Part shown: piece after piece, positions 11,121 through 24,226 of the stretch
Position numbering within the stretch: position 1 is the stretch's first letter
How the letters are laid out: each line of letters starts with the position of its first letter
Source: Elymus sibiricus
Taxonomy: Eukaryota; Streptophyta; Magnoliopsida; Poales; Poaceae
Assembly (NCBI GenBank): GCA_039707655.1
Contig: CM077674.1
Coordinates: forward strand, 239,741,904 to 239,805,903
Reading direction: 5' to 3'
DNA length: 64,000 nucleotides
Position numbers and translations under genes: made by a program
The notes under the pieces: generated by a model
Seen by the model: only the letters and a program-made list of their open reading frames with translations
What the model was told of the DNA's origin: nothing
The model's database searches: none

Positions 11121-12540
11121 TGAAAGCGCAGGTATACTCCCAGAGGGGTGGTGAATGGGAGATTTTTAGAAATTCGTCAAACTCTGAGGAATTTGATGAA
11201 CCTCAGATTGAAGAAATAGAAACTACAGAGGATCTAAATCATCACAAGATCATAACACATACATAGAGTGAAGAACATGCAAACATATGATCTATAACAA
11301 TACAGAAGATGGACTGAGGAATAACAAAGTAAGTACGATGAAAGTCCTCAGAGCAAAGTCATCAGATATGATCATAGTTCTTCAGGCAGCGGAAACAATA
11401 TGTAAATGGGTTGAGGAAATGAAACCAGGTTGGCTCGATGAAGACAAGGATTTGTTGGACTAGTTCCAGTTGCTGTATCAACTGTACGTTTGGTTGAGGC
11501 AGCTGAGGACCCGCAAGTCCTCAGAAGACACGTAGTCTTCACCGTATTCCTCTTGAGCCAAGGACCCACAAGTCCTCACTCAATCACTCGTGGTAAGTCT
11601 TCAAGGTAGACTTCCGAAACATTCACAGACTTGTTCACCGGCAAGCCACAATTACTCTTGGCTGCTCAGAACATGACGCCTAACCGTCTGGAGGAATGAC
11701 AGTCCTCAAAGGTAACAAGCATCGGATCACACAGATCAACTTCTTCAGTGATGCTCTATCACTTTGGCTCTGGTTGGGTTTTTCCTTGCAAGGATTCTCT
11801 CTCTCAAATTCTTCAGAGGACGGGATGCTCTCAAATGACAAGTGTCAAGTTCTCTCAGGAGCAGCCAACCAACTAGTGGTTGCGCGGGGCGGCTATTTAT
11901 AGCCAAGGGGCAACCCGACATGAATGGACATAAATGCCCTTTCTCCACATGACCGTTGTCAAGGTGATAGCTGGCGCGTGACACAGCAACGGTCGGATCC
12001 AGATCCGCGGATCACTCGGGATCCACTCTTTCCTCACTTGTAGGCAGTCCGCACTGGCGAACTCCTAACTCCTCAGTCTGACTAAATTCATCAACGACCA
12101 GAAGAACTTTGTCTCTATCACTCTATGAATTCATCAGCACTGCAAGAGATTTCCAAAGGCTTCACTCGAAGCAGTAGGTAGTGTATAGATTGTGGATAGG
12201 TTGTGTATAGGTTTGAGCATCACTTCGGAAAGAAATATGTTTCACCTCGACCCCTTTTAACAGTACGGATTTTCCTATGACTCAAATAATGGAAAGAGAA
12301 ACTATGAAAACAAAAGTCTTCGTGCTTCCAATTCCTCACATCAAATTCTTCAAAGGCCGTACCAAAGTCATCACCAAATTCTTCAAATGAAGAATACTAT
12401 TTTTAGGGGTCATCTTTCATCTGTTAAACCAAAATCTTCAGGGACTATTTTCCTGTGTACACTCACAAACATATTAGTCCCTTAACCTATTTGTCCTCAA
12501 TACTCCAAAACCAATAAGGGTGGCACTAGATGCACTTACA
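11121..12540 (-). repeat. 3' LTR of Maximus-like element
   Basis: On the minus strand it starts TGTAAGTGCATCTAGTGCCA at 12540 and ends GCGCTTTCA at 11121. It is similar to the LTR at 24227-25648 with scattered substitutions and small indels. Confidence 0.95.
11893..11902 (-). promoter_or_regulatory. TATA box in 3' LTR
   Basis: CTATAAATAG on the minus strand, inside the palindrome GGCTATTTATAGCC. The other LTR has the same motif at 24995-25004. Confidence 0.7.
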
Positions 12541-12556
12541 ATCTCCCCCTTTTTGG
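12541..12556 (-). other. Polypurine tract of Maximus-like element
   Basis: On the minus strand AAAAAGGGGGAGAT directly precedes the TG of the 3' LTR. It is the expected plus-strand priming site. Confidence 0.85.
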
Positions 12557-13075
12557 TGATTGATGACAAATTGGTTAAGTTTTCAACAGGGATAATTAAA
12601 TGAATGTAAAACTGAATATGAGGAATTTGGTTACATGATATAGAGGAACTCCCCCTGAAGATGTGCATATTGAAGAATTTGCTTTGGATTGCAAATGCAC
12701 ATGGCAGGTTGGAATTGTGGAGATCTCCCCCTATATCTTGTAATCCAATCATGCATTTGATGATGAAATAAGATGAATATCAATGCATGATGAAAATTGG
12801 TGTCTGAAGAATTTCAAAGATGCATGCACAATATATATTTGAGGAAATTTAAGCATGTAGAAATCATCAAGGAGTAGCAAAATGTCAGACCACCAACAGT
12901 TATTTAAGTTATAACTCATCATAGAATGCATCAGAAGAGCCAAGAGTTTTAACTTAAAGCCAAAAATGAACATATAACCACCCGTTTGAAGACTGACTCA
13001 ATATTTCTCCCCCTTTGTCATCAGATGACCAAAAGGGTTGAAGATATTGAGATCTAGCATCCCTGAAGAATGTGA
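12557..13075 (-). other. 3' untranslated part of Maximus-like element
   Basis: AT-rich sequence between the long extra frame and the 3' LTR. It contains several CTCCCCCT phrases (12634, 12725, 13010), which are extra purine tracts on the minus strand and could act as secondary priming sites. No coding signal is seen. Confidence 0.6.
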
Positions 13076-16000
13076 TCAAGATATTGGTGGAGGAGCGCCA
13101 GAGTTGGTGTTGTGGTGAGAGGGACCAGCAGCAGTGTCTTCAACATCTTCAAATTCATCAAGCAGGCGTGAAGGAGATTCAGAGCTGGGAACCATCTGAG
13201 GAACTGGAACTGGCTTGAAATGCTTGTGCTTCTGCTCGGCCCAATCATAGTGTTCATGAATGTTCATGGCAGTGTGTTCTTCCTCAGTCTTCATAATTGA
13301 CAGAATAGTCCAAGTGCGCTTGTAGATCTCATGGGAATAATATGTGTTCTTGCGAACAGTGTTGTGAGCCACCGTCATTCCTTCAACAATGGAAGCGAGT
13401 TGACATTTTACCCAATCATGGTTGCGATCTACCTTTTGATGAAGACTAATGAGAAGCTCTCTGTTAGTCATCATGCGTGGGGCTTCAGTTTGAGGAATTT
13501 GCTCAGAGGCATGAGCATCAGTTCCATGGCTTGCAGAATCATCAGTGGTTTGAGAAGCAACTGGTTGAAAAATTTGACCTGTGAGGGACCTGACACCTTC
13601 AACAACAACAGACTTGCCTTTACCTGGGACAGACGAGATAGTACTTTGAAGAATTTCCACAGGTGGGACATAACTGAGGTGATTTTGCTTGTCAGCCTCA
13701 TAATCAATTGAAGTCCTCGTTCTGATGAATCTCATGATCCAGGGCACATAGGGCTTCAATTCAAATGGTGTTTGTGCATAGGTGATCAAAGTCCTCGGGA
13801 AGAATTCTTGAATGTTGAAGGGCACACCATGAATGATGTAGAAAAGCAGATTCTTCATGACACCAACAACTTCATCATTATCTGAATTATGGCCTTTGAT
13901 GGGACAGATAGTCTTGGCCAAAATCTTGTACACAGTCCTCGGCACATATAGCAAATCCTTCACGAGGAAGGTGGTTCTAGGTTCTTCAACAGGTGCCAAA
14001 GGAGTCATCATAACTTGCATCATCTCATTGGAAAGCTCAGGCTCATGATAAGCAAGTTTTGCACTTTGAGGAGGAATATCAACAGGAAGATCTCTCAGTA
14101 GTTCATCAGCAGGAGCCTTGAGGTGAGTGTCTGCACTCATCCAGTCCAATACCCATGAATGAATATCATCAAGGTCTCCAGAGAAGTACACAGTTGCATA
14201 AAATTGAAGAATAAGCTCTTCATTCCAGCCGCAGATATCATTGCAGAAGGGCAGCAGTCCAGCCTCGTGAAGAATAGTGAGCATTGGGTTGAAGCAGGGG
14301 ATGGACTCCATGTCAACATGAGAAATATGACGATGAGGATATACCTTGTTCTTGTGACACAACAAGGAATCATAGAAGTTGATTTGAGGTTTAGTCCAGA
14401 AACACCTGCTTCGAACCTGCTTCGCTGAGTCATAGGGATTGGCTCCCACAAGAAACATCTTTTCTTCAAAGAAGGCTTCATTGTCAAATTCTGGTTGTTT
14501 GAATCTTTTGCCAGACTTGGGCATGGATTGCACAGGCTTCAAAACAACCTTCTTCCTGATGACATCCAAAACTGGGTGAGGAGAGTCTGTGGAGTCATCC
14601 TTTGTAGTAACTGCCAAGGCATGAGCCATTTCTACAGCTGTTGCTTCAGGAATGGTTTCTGTGTCATTTGAAGGGACAGAGATTTCTCTTTGAGGGGACT
14701 ATTGAGCTTCAGTTTCATCAGCAGCCCGCATTTCATCATCTACTGTGGTAGTAGGAAGTTCTTCATTGATGGTTTGAAGAGGCTGAGAATGATCATCTGA
14801 TCCAGTATGCAACTCTTTAGTGACCACTGGTGACTGAGGAACCAGGGTGAGGGCGCGTGGCCAGAGGTGAGTTAGGGTGAGTGCTTTCCCAATACTCATC
14901 ATGCTGAACAGGAGTGGTTGAACCATCAATGTCCATGTCCTCATCAAGGTCTTCACTTGATGCTGCTTGTTCTTCAATATGAATTGGAGATGGTTTGCGG
15001 GTAGACACCAAGGGCAGCATGGCAGATTCTTCAGCTGCCGACACCAGAGAGGGTGATGATACAGAGAAGGCAGCAGCTTCAGTATCAATTTCTTCATCCA
15101 CCTGCTCCGAGGAAGCAGCAGAGTGGGATTCTTCGTCATCTGACGGAACATGATATTCTTCACCAAACGGAACAATTGATCTTTCTTCACATCTTGGGGG
15201 CACACTGGCCAAAGGTGGAGCATCAATTGGCTCAGTGGAGCTTGAGACCAATTTCAGTTTCTTCATTGACTCCTGAGAAATAGGAGCAGTGGCCTTTCTC
15301 TTTGCAACTTGAGTTTTCTTCACTTCTAATGCAGAAGGAATAGGGATTGTCTTCACTTGTGAAGATTCAATGTCAGCAGCTACAGATGCAAAAGGGAAGG
15401 TAACTTTAGGTACCACAGATGAAGTGGTTTCAACATTTTCTTCAGGCTCAACTATTGTAGTTTCCCTGGCAGATTCTTCAGGAACAACAGAGCCTTCAGC
15501 AGCCATGTCAATTTCCTCAATCATAGGCACAGATGCACTGGCCTGTTGTGATGCTGGCGGAGCTGAAGAACTTGCAGAAGCTTGATCTTGGGTAGCAATG
15601 CGACCATTGTGATCATTAAGCACCTGCTTGGTCTTGTTGAGGAATCTGTCCTTGACACCACAGCAGTGCTCTGACTGAATCTGATAATCTTCAGACAGTC
15701 TTCTGATCTCAGCTTGCATGACCTCAAATTGTTGAGGAGTAATAACAAGTGCACTTTTCTTTAGCTCAGCCCTCTTCTCTTTGAGCTCTTTGTGGACCAT
15801 CTTGGCTTGATCTATCTTATATTTTTCATCAAGAATAAATGTAGAAAGAACATGACTTGGTCCAGGAGGCATACCAGCCAATAAGTCATCAAGGGGAGTG
15901 TCAAGATTCTTTGTCCACACATCAATGAAGTCTAACAGCCGTTCAGGTGGAATCATCAGGGGAGCTGAGGACCTCTTGACTCGAGCAGTATTTTCAGCAG

Positions 16001-16823
16001 TTTGTTTGAGGAAACTGGTGAGAGCTTCCTCATCAGCCAGCCCATGTTCATCAGCATCAGGAACAGGGATATGTGCTCTTTGGCTTGGCCTAAGTCCTTG
16101 GCTTGCAGTAGCTATCACATTCGTCAGCTGTGGAGAGTTTGAAGATCGTTGACCACTTGCTGAGGAAGTTGGTTCAGGCACTGTTGAGGTAGAGTAGCCC
16201 TCAATCCTCTGACAGGTTGATGGACGAGATGAAGGAACTGGCACTCTTGTGACAGTGGGAGGAGCTGCTGATGACTTTGCAGCACCGGCTGATGACTTTG
16301 CAGCACCAGCTGATGAACTAGGCACTAAGGCCTTTGATGCATCAGACTGTGGTTTTCTTCCAGCCACTTTCTTCATAGATTTCTTTGAAGAACTGGCACT
16401 TCCACCAGCACTTGCTTCAGCTACACTATAAGCCTTCATGGCTTGGTTGAATTCAGTAACTGCAGCTTTGTCCATTTTCTTCAGCTTGGCCTGGTACTTT
16501 GCCCATTCTTTAGGAAATTCTTCACCTCTTCATACACTTGTGGGATCTACCACATGGCCTTCAGCTGGTGGAGCCCGTTTAAATGGGGGCTTCACAGCGA
16601 ATTTCTTCATATAATTTGGAGTGACATATCTGTATGCCCTCCACTCATATGCCCATCGGCGTTCAATTCTCTGCATGTGAATCTTGCGTTTGTTCTTCAT
16701 TTCTTTCCCATATATTTCTTCATTAGGAGTGTAGTACTCGAGATATATGTCCTCAGGGATCTCAAATGCTGTGTGTTCCTCAGGCCTCTTTCCACCTTTG
16801 CGAGGTTTCTTTTGTTCAGACAT
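13076..16823 (-). pseudogene. Long extra (env-position) frame downstream of pol, broken
   Basis: One original frame of about 1250 codons is now in pieces. The N-terminal part (16823-16530, MSEQKKPRKGG start, basic) ends at an in-frame TGA near 16530. The same register continues through an Ala/Ser-rich stretch and a Glu-rich helical segment to 14817. One frameshift between about 14880 and 14820 leads, past an in-frame TAG at 14699, into the C-terminal 517 codons. That part holds a globular region (near FFEEKMFLVGANPY and HILHEAGLLPFC-like sequence) resembling the plant transposon protein domain often annotated in such elements, then a coiled-coil-like tail ending at 13076. SIRE-lineage elements carry an env-like or extra ORF here; its function is unknown. 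I see no clear signal peptide or membrane segment, so the name envelope is not supported by this copy. Confidence 0.7.
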
Positions 16824-16829
16824 TTTCTT

Positions 16830-18256
16830 TGGCTAAGGAATTTTAACCTTTGAGGACTCTGAAGAAGTTTGAAGATTTTCCTCAAGCACCGCTGCAAATG
16901 AATTAAGTTGATGAGAACCAAGAGATTCGTCTCCTGACATTTGTACCTGTGAATAGAGTATACGTGCGAGGGAAATGGGGAAAGTCACATGCATTCTCAA
17001 AAGATTTTAAAAGTGAAAGCCAGATGAAGATATTGACCATTCTCGTCTTGAGGATTTTCACTAAGTGTTCTTCACACAGGTTTCAGAGTTGTACAGCTTA
17101 GAGATGCACAATTGAGAAATTTGCTAGTTAAGATCTACTAAGAAAAACAATCAATACTGGCCAAAAGGAAAGTGCTGAGGATTTGAGTATGTCTATGAAA
17201 AATAGCACTCGAAGAATTTCTGGTGGAAACAAGATCTAAAAAATCAGTAAAAAGGTGTTTTATTTTACCGCAGTGAAGAACACGATGAACTGAGCAGCGA
17301 GTTGATGGAAACTGCCAGTTCAGATCTCCCACACCCTAACTTGGCGTGAGAAATCAGCTACGGCGGTGGCGGAGTGAAGAAATCCATGGCTGGTGCGAGT
17401 ACGACATCGAGGAAGTTGAGGTAGTGAAGCTCTTCTTCTCCGGTGGCGATGAAATCCAGCGGCGGCGAAAGGGTTGAGGAGAGCGAGAGCGACAGGAGCG
17501 ATGAAGAGAAGTAAACCAAGAGTGACTGCGACTCGGGGGTACTTATAGGCGCGGTGAAAACGGAGTGGTCCGATGAAATAGGACCGAACTACCCCTGGCG
17601 CTTTGTCTCAGTGAGACACGTGTATAGCATGCATGTCGCATGATCTTTCAGATGATTTAGCCCATGATTATCCACGCATTAAATGCGTGGAGAGACGTTT
17701 TAGTGGCAACCGCCAAAGTTTTGAAATTCAATTTTTTTGAAGGGTGTTCGCAAATTCTTTAGCTGTCAAGGACACAGTGAAGACTTTGAACATTGTCAAT
17801 TAGAACGCACGTGAAGAATTTGAGAACATACTAGTTTGAGTATAGCATAGAGGGGATACAAAGGGTTCGATCACATTGACATAGATGAAAATGCAAACTT
17901 GAATACTTAGCGATATGTGAATGCTGTAGAGGATATGATTCTAATAGAATAAATACTTCAGATAAAATGAGTGATTTGAAAGCACTGAAGATCATTAAGA
18001 TTGACGAATTTGAAACAAGATGCAAATGAGGAAAATCAAATAAGTCATCAAGAGAAGGGTTGGTGGCATTATCCACCATGTAAGAATGATGATTACAGAT
18101 ACCCCGTACAATTATCGTAGGGTTCTGAGAATCAAATTCTTCATTGATTTCTTCACACTTAGAGTGTAAGTCTTCATTGATTGAAGAAATACGTTACTTC
18201 ATGTGTTGTGCATCAAGGTCATCAATAATGCATAAGTGTTAGGATGTGGGTCCATT
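16830..18256 (-). other. Spacer between pol and the extra frame
   Basis: There is no reading frame with recognisable content. The part near 17340-17540 on the plus strand reads like a leader region with many GGCGG and GGTGAAG-like repeats. On the minus strand it sits where a splice acceptor or internal promoter for the downstream frame would be expected. I could not identify either with confidence. Confidence 0.5.
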
Positions 18257-21200
18257 TCAAAGGACATTCGAAGATTCTAAGATGTTTAGCTCACACCACA
18301 ATGTGCAAAACCTTTTCTCATCCAAGGGCTTAGTGAAGATATCCGCTAGCTGGTCTTCAGTCTTCACGTGGTTGATGACGATGTCTTGCTTCAGCACATG
18401 ATCATGAAGAAAATGATGTTGAATCTGAATATGCTTCGTCTTGGAATGTTGCATAGGATTCTTTGAAATCTTGATGGCACTCTCATTGTCGCAGTAGAGT
18501 GGCACATTCTTCAGATTGATGCCATAGTCCTTAAGGGTTTGCTTCATCCATAGCAATTGCGTGCAACAAGCACCAGCAGCAATATACTCAGCTTCAGCTG
18601 TGGAGAGGGATATGCTGTTCTGCTTCTTTGAGGACCAACAGACAAGTGATCGTCCGAGGAAATGGTTGGTGCCTGATGTTGACTTGCAATCAACACGATC
18701 TCCAGCGTAGTCCGAGTCCGAATATCCAGCCAGATCAAAGGATGAGCCCTTGGGGTACCATAATCCTAGTGTTGGTGTGTGAGCTAAGTATCGAAGAATA
18801 CATTTCACAGCCTGATGGTGTGATTCCTTTGGTGTCGCTTGAAACCGGGCACACATGCAAACACTAAGCATAATATCAGGCCTAGATGCACATAGATAAA
18901 GTAAAGAGCCAATCATGGAGCGGTATACCTTCTGATCGAAATCTTTACCATTTTTGTCAGTACAGAGTTGACCAGTAGTCGGCATTGGAAGTTTGAGACC
19001 TTTGCAATCTTGCATGCCGAATTTCCTCAGGACATCTTTGAGGTACTTCTCTTGGGAAATGAAGATGCCATTTTGTTGTTGACGAATTTGAAGTCCTAGG
19101 AAGAATTTCAGCTCCCCCATCATGGACATTTGATATTCTTCACGCATCATGTATGCGAATTCATCACTGTATTTTTTGTTAGTGCAACCAAAGATAATAT
19201 CGTTGATATATCTGACACACAAATAGTTCACCATCATAAGATTTAGTGAAGAGAGTAGGATCAAGTGAACCAGGCTTGAAACCCTTAGTCTTCAGGAATT
19301 CCTTCAGTGTGTCATACCAAGCCCTTGGGGCTTGCTTGAGGCCGTAGAGAGCCTTGTTGAGTCTGAAGACTTTGTCAGGATTCTTTGGGTCTTCAAAACC
19401 TGGGGGTTGAGCAACATATACTTCTTCCTCTATCTTACCATTGAGGAATGCACTTTTCACATCCATTTGATATAAGAGGATATTATGATGGTTAGCATAA
19501 GCAACTAATATGCAAATTGCTTCAAGCCTAGCAACAGGAGCAAAGGTTTCATCGAAGTCAATTCCTTCAACCTGTGTGTAGCCCTGAGCTACAAGACAAG
19601 CCTTGTTCCTCACAATTTGGCCATTTTCATCTTGCTTGTTGCGGAAGATCCACTTGGTGCCGATGACATTGTGCTTGCGTGGATCAGGACGCTTGATGAC
19701 CTCCCACACATTGTTGAGTTCGAACTGGCTCAGTTCCTCTTGCATAGCTTGAATCCATTCAGGCTCAAGAAAGGCTTCATCTACTTTGGTGGGCTCTATG
19801 ATAGAGACAAAAGCGAAATGCCCACAAAAGTTAGCCAGATGAGTAGCTTTTGAGCGAGTGAGGGGACCTGGTGCATTGATGTCGCTGATGATTTTCTCAA
19901 TTTGAACTTAATTAGCCACCCGAGGATGTAGCGGTTGGAGTCCTCGAGGTGAAGGTTGTTGAGGATTTTCTTCAGCACCAGATTCTTCAGGAATTTCTTC
20001 CGGACAAGGCACAACTGTCTCTTCAGCAACAATTACTTTAGTGGGCACGATCTCACCGATGCCCACCTTCTTGATTGATTCCTCAGGAGGTGTTTCATCT
20101 AGCATAGGAGGCATGTGCTCTCTTTGCGAGCCGTTAGTTTCATCGAACCGCACATTTACAGTTTTAACAATCTTGTGATGAGGAATGTTGAAGACTCTAT
20201 AGGTGTGCGAGTCCTTTCCGTAGCCAAGCATAAAACCTTCATGTGCTTTCGGTGCAAATTTGGAACTGTGGTGAGGATCTCTGATCCAGCATCTAGCACC
20301 GAAAACGTTGAAATAACTCACATTGGGTTTCTTCTCAGTGAGAAGCTCATAAGATGTTTTCTTGAGGAGTTTGTGAAGATATACCCTGTTGATGATGTGA
20401 CAGGCAGTGTCAATAGCTTCAGGCCAGAACCAGCGAGGAGTCTGATATTCTTCAAGCATAGTCTGAGCCATCTCGATGAGGGTTCTGTTCTTGCGCTCCA
20501 CGACTCCATTCTGCTGAGGAGTATAAGGAGCAGATAGCTCATGAGTGATGCTGAGTTCATCAAGATAGAGATCAAGACCAGTGTTCTTGAACTCTGTGCC
20601 ATTGTCACTCCTAATATGCTTGATCTTCAGATCGAAGTTCATCATGGCCCTGCTAGAGAATCGTTTGAAGACATCCTACACTTCAGTATTGTAAGAGATG
20701 ATATGCACCCAAGTATAGCGAGAATAGTCAGCAACGATGACAAAACCATATAGCGATCCATGAGTGGTTAGAGTGGAATAATGAGTGGGACCAAACAAAC
20801 CCATGTGAAGCAATTCAAAGGGACGAGTAGTAGTCATGATGGTCTTCGCGGGATGCTTGGCGCGAGTCATTTTCCCTGACTCACAAGCACCGCAAAGATT
20901 ATCTTTGTTGAACTTGACGCCCTCGATGCCTATGACATGCTTCTTCTTCACGAGCGTGTCCAAGTTCCTCATTCCTGCATGTCCAAGTCATCGATGCCAT
21001 AGCCAGCATTCTAAGACCTTTGCCATGAGGCATGTAGCTGGTTGACGACCTTTGGAGAAATCTACAAGATAAAGATCACCTCTCCTAAAAGCTTCGAAGA
21101 CTTTGGACTTGTCAGATTCCAAGAGCACAATACATCTATATTTGCCAAAGATGACAATCATATCAAGATCACAAAGCATTGAGATAGACATAAGGTTGTA

Positions 21201-21425
21201 TCCGAGGGGCTCGACAAGCATCACCTTTTCCATCAGTCGATCCTTTGAGATAGCAACCTTACCTAGACCCAATACCTTGCTTTTGCCTTTGTCAGCATAG
21301 ATGATCTGCTTCATATGAGACATAGTGAGGGGATCACTGGTCATTATGCTTTGGTCACCAGTCATGTGATTGGTGCACCCACTATCCAGCACCCACTCAG
21401 TGGCTTTAGGTGTATCATCCTGCAT
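18257..21425 (-). pseudogene. Copia pol: protease, integrase, RT, RNase H, broken
   Basis: Protease: VLDSGCTNHMTG near 21390 holds the Asp-Ser-Gly site. Integrase: the HHCC zinc region starts near 21000 (WHR, stop, LGHAG...CGACESGK). Of the catalytic triad, the second Asp (SDNGTEF, about 20600) and the Glu (NGVVERKN, about 20495) are present. The first Asp of HMDLFGP is Gly here (codon GGT at 20799-20801). RT: 19745 to about 19000, with the active-site box reading YIND instead of YVDD (19199-19210). RNase H: about 18740-18300, with SDSDYAGD, STAEAEYIAA and YCDNESAI. In-frame stops lie at 20988 (TGA), 20676 (TAG) and 19908 (TAA), and there is one frameshift between 19264 and 19179. Frames otherwise stay in register, so this is point decay of a full-length polyprotein. 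Confidence 0.93.
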
Positions 21426-21479
21426 TGAAGCATTACTATCTCTTACAATTTCATATACTTCAGTTGAAGAATATGACAG

Positions 21480-24159
21480 TTAATTCATCAATAGAACAAT
21501 ATTGTATCAGGGGGATGTGAGAAATGAAGGATTCATTTCATCATGATTAGCTTGCATCCCAACAAACAATTTCGTCAGGTCTTCAGCAAATTCATCAGCC
21601 AATTATATCAACTGAAGACCTGACCCTGCAGAAGAGATTAGTTCTTATTCTTAACCACCCACATCTGAATGGGTGGCTGAGAAGCAATGAGATGTTGAGC
21701 ATTGATAGAGAACTTTGGCAAAGAAGCATAAGCACTTCGCTTCTTCACAGGCACACTAGAATACTGATAAGAATATGCGGAGAAATTCTTCGAAGACTTG
21801 TGCACATCATGGTTTGAAGAATAATGCACATATTCATCAGACCGATAGTGGTTTCCCTGTGAAACAGAAGCATTAGCATGGCCATTAGTAGGCCTGCGAT
21901 CAGTTGAAGACTTTCGTCCATGTGAAGAATTTGCTCTGGGGTGCTTCTTCTTCATGGGTGGTGTCATGATTACACTCACCTGAAGATTTTCATGAAGACT
22001 TTTGGGCACCTAGATTTTCTTCACATGAGAACCATTCCTGCAGTTAGCACCAATGAACCTGGCAAATAATTCACAGTTCTGGTTCTTGAACAGCTTATAG
22101 TTAGAGTCAATTGACTCATCTAAGGAATATGAAATATCACAAGTATAGCCAGATAAGGTATATGGATCAACTTGAGGACCCTTTGCAGCAACCCATGTGG
22201 TTTTGGGGTACTGCTCAGACTTCCAGTAAGTTCCATCAGCATTCAGCTTTCGTTCAAAAGCTATACCCTCTTTCCTAGGGTTCCTGTTGAGGATCTGCTT
22301 TTTGAGCACGTCACAAAGGGTTTGATGCCCTTTGAGACTTTTGTACATGCCCGTGACATACAACTCCTTCAGACCTGCATTTTCGTCAGTCACATGTGTG
22401 GTTTCCTCGGCTGAGGAATTTGAAACCACTGAAGCATTTCAAGAGTTTGCATGTAATGGGGCACTTGAGGACTCAGCAGCAGAGTTAGCATTTTCACGCT
22501 CAAGACACTTAAGGTATGGAGCCACAAATTCTTCCTATGAAGTGCTGATCTGTTGAGCGAGGAGAAAATCGTTTTCCTTTTGGAGATCTTCATGAGACGC
22601 TCTCAGTTCCTCAAGATCTTGCTTCCTCTGAAGAAATTCAAGAGAAAGCTTCTCATGATTGGCTGAGAGGGCCTCATGACGACTTTCAAGGTCATCATAC
22701 TTTGACTAAAGATTTTTGAGATCCTCAGATAGAGTTTGACTACGATCCATTTCTTCATCCAATAGATCATCACTCCTATCTAGCAATTTTTGGATCTTTT
22801 CCATGGCATGTTGTTATTCAGTTGCAATTTTAGCAAGTTTCTTGTAGGAAGGCTTAGACTCACATTCAGAGTCATCATCACTGGAGGTGTCAAAGTAAGC
22901 AGCACATGAGGTTACCTTGGTACCCATTGCCATGAAGGAAAAGGTGTAGTAGGGTCATCATCACAGTCCTTGGGGTTGATGTTGGGACTGTCTTCAATTG
23001 GGTTGAAGATGGACTTGCTGACGTACTCTGTAGCGAGAGCGAGACTCGCCACCCCAGTGTCAGACTCCTCCTCAGATTCCTCAGACTCTTCTTCAGAATC
23101 CATCTCCTTTCCGATGAATGCACGAGCCCTGCTTGAGCTGCTCTTCTTGTGAGATGAGGACTTGGATGAGGACTTTGAAGACTTCTTCCTCTTGTCATCA
23201 AAATCATCATCTCTGATCTTCTTCTTCTTGTTGTCATCTTTCTTCCAGAGATGACAATCAGCAATGTAGTGGTCGGGCTTCTTGCATTTGTGACAGGTTC
23301 TTTTGTCGTAGTCTTGGGTGGAAGCATCAGTGTTCTTTGAGTACTTTGAAGATTTTCTGAAGTTTTTCTTCTTGGTGAACCTCTTGAACTTCTTCACAAG
23401 CATTGCAAGTTCCTTGCCAATTTCTTCAGCTTCATCAGAACTGTACTCAGATTCTTCTTCGTCTTTAGATGAGGAATCATCCTTGGCCTTTCCTCTAGCC
23501 TTCAGAGCGCAAGGTCTTCCATAGCTGGGTTCGTACATGTCTCGTTTCTCAGCTTGCTGAATTTCATGAGTGTTGAGCCTCTCAAGAATATCAGTTGGAT
23601 TGAGAGACTTGTAGTCAGGACGTTCTTGAATCATGAGAGCCAGAGTATCAGAGGAACCATCAAGCGATCTTAGCAATTTCTTCACCACTTCATGATCAGT
23701 GATGTCGTTTGCTCCAAGAGTCTGAAGCTCATTGGAAATGTCAGTGAGGCGATCGAAGTTTTGCTGGACGTTCTCATTATCAAGGCTCTTGAAGCGGTTG
23801 AAGAGATTTCTCAGAACATCAACTCGGGAGTCGCGTTGAGTAGAGACACCCTCGTCGACCTTGGACAGCCTATCCCAGATTTGCTTCGTAGATTACAAAG
23901 CACTCACACGGCCATACTGACCCTTACTCAGATGACCACAAATGATGTTCTTCGCTTGGGAATCAAGTTGCTCGAATCTCTTCACATCAGATGAGTTGAT
24001 GGTGGGGCTAACACATGGCACTTCATTGTCGATGATGTACCATAGATCGTTGTCAATAGCCTCAAGATGCATGCGCATCTTATTCTTCCAGTAGGGGTAG
24101 TCAGTGCCATCGAAGACTGGGCACGCAGCGGACACTTTGATCATACCTGCAGTCGACAT
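21480..24159 (-). pseudogene. Copia gag and gag-pol linker, broken
   Basis: Starts at the ATG at 24159 (MSTAGMIKVSAACPVFDGTD), 54 bases inside the PBS, with the usual N-terminal gag region (YPYWKNKMRMHLEA). A TAA near 23893 replaces a probable Gln codon. The register then continues through the UBN2-type region (LDGSSDTLALMIQERPDY) to a zinc knuckle CHKCKKPDHYIADC near 23290 (CX2CX4HX4C, nucleic acid binding) and a Lys/Ser/Glu-rich segment. A frameshift near 22940 leads into a coiled-coil stretch with further stops, then a linker (22429-21638) that contains a stop at 22010. Another frame change precedes the protease. Gag would form the virus-like particle around the RNA. Confidence 0.88.
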
Positions 24160-24212
24160 AGCTAAAACTCCAGGTGGTTAAACCAAAATCACACAGAACA
24201 AGGGAGTACCTT

Positions 24213-24224
24213 GCTCTGATACCA
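24213..24224 (-). other. Primer binding site, initiator tRNA-Met
   Basis: TGGTATCAGAGC on the minus strand, two bases after the 5' LTR end. It is an exact match to the complement of the plant initiator tRNA-Met 3' end. Confidence 0.95.
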
Positions 24225-24226
24225 AT

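Noticed and set aside
15370..15585. Plus-strand frames opposite the extra Maximus frame (also 16249-16431 and 13331-13711)
   Set aside because: Antisense shadows of a frame with biased composition; no domains.
24213..24224. tRNA-like match (TGGTATCAGAGC), also at 49096
   Set aside because: Primer binding sites, only complementary to a tRNA 3' end; no tRNA gene structure around them.
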